A stretch of 5,287 nt of DNA from CAZPMO01 sp964587515. GTDB taxonomy: Bacteria; Pseudomonadota; Alphaproteobacteria; MPNO01. The notes under the pieces were generated by a model, which saw only the letters and a list, made by a program, of their open reading frames with translations, ran no database searches and had not been told where the DNA came from. The DNA lies in NCBI GenBank assembly GCA_964587515.1, contig CAZPMO010000248.1:1-5287 (forward strand), read 5' to 3'. Each line of letters opens with the position of its first letter. Position 1 is the stretch's first letter. The position numbers and the translations under genes were made by a program. Positions 5,122 to 5,287 of this stretch are shown in pieces.

Positions 5122-5287
5122 TTTTGTCGTCGATGCAAATTAGACAATGTCGCCGTGCCGTTCGAATTTTTCGCTCGTATTACATTTCTTAAAAAATTAA
5201 ACCCCGCCTCACTTGGATATCCCTATTGAATCCTAAAGCCCGCCGCGCCAGATGACGCGTTATTTCCCCAACGGCTGCCCCTCCCCC
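5122..5287. other. Non-coding right flank, return to high GC
   Basis: After the E2-like stop the sequence is AT-rich to about 5200 (including a TTAAAAAATTAA-like stretch) and then turns GC-rich again from about 5228, suggesting that the right edge of the island is near. I see no terminator hairpin with a T-run, no tRNA and no copy of the AAGTAGAATG repeat. On the minus strand a frame entering from the window edge would end at 5260-5262 (TAA), only eight codons, too short to call. Confidence 0.4.

Noticed and set aside
5260..5287. C-terminal end of a minus-strand gene entering from the right
   Set aside because: Only eight codons before a TAA; no way to tell it from chance.

Overview
The window looks like a piece of an alphaproteobacterial chromosome, probably Rhodospirillales-like. 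This rests on the high GC of the left two thirds, an RpoH-type heat-shock sigma factor with an RpoH box, and a compact housekeeping block. There is no rRNA, tRNA or CRISPR. The species cannot be named from sequence alone.

Left part (about 1-3252, GC-rich, ordinary chromosome): a small membrane protein gene whose 5' end may lie outside the window converges on rpoH. Upstream of rpoH, on the same minus strand, is rluD (23S rRNA pseudouridine synthase). A small single-pass membrane protein gene is divergent from rluD with only 22 bp between the starts. It is followed on the plus strand by an M67/JAMM metallopeptidase gene with all its catalytic residues. Between these two plus-strand genes lies a perfect 35-bp inverted repeat with a 16-nt loop, of the dispersed 'CAGAG' palindrome type.

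Middle part (3253-3581): a non-coding junction. It has possible weak terminators, a 10-bp direct repeat (AAGTAGAATG twice, 36 bp apart) that may be a leftover transposon end, and a perfect 6-bp hairpin just before the next gene. Base composition drops here.

Right part (about 3582-5220, near 50% GC or lower): an island that looks horizontally acquired. It holds an unrecognised 222-225 aa gene overlapping a second gene whose C-terminal two thirds look like a bacterial E2 (ubiquitin-conjugating-like) domain. The E2 signature has H-x-N, then YPDGSIC carrying the predicted catalytic Cys, then a Trp-containing helix region, then a SEC-C-like CxC...CC...H zinc-type motif. The 5' part of the E2 gene is ambiguous. 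A strong Shine-Dalgarno sequence leads into a GTG in another frame, and that frame meets the E2 frame at an A6 run that is also an A AAA AAT slippery heptamer. This means a programmed frameshift, a frameshift mutation, or simply an unusual N-terminus.

No E1, ubiquitin-like protein or CD-NTase is visible in the window. The nearby JAMM peptidase most likely belongs to the core block and not to the E2 island, though that link deserves a test. The most interesting content is therefore the orphan-looking E2-like gene with its unknown partner and its frame puzzle.
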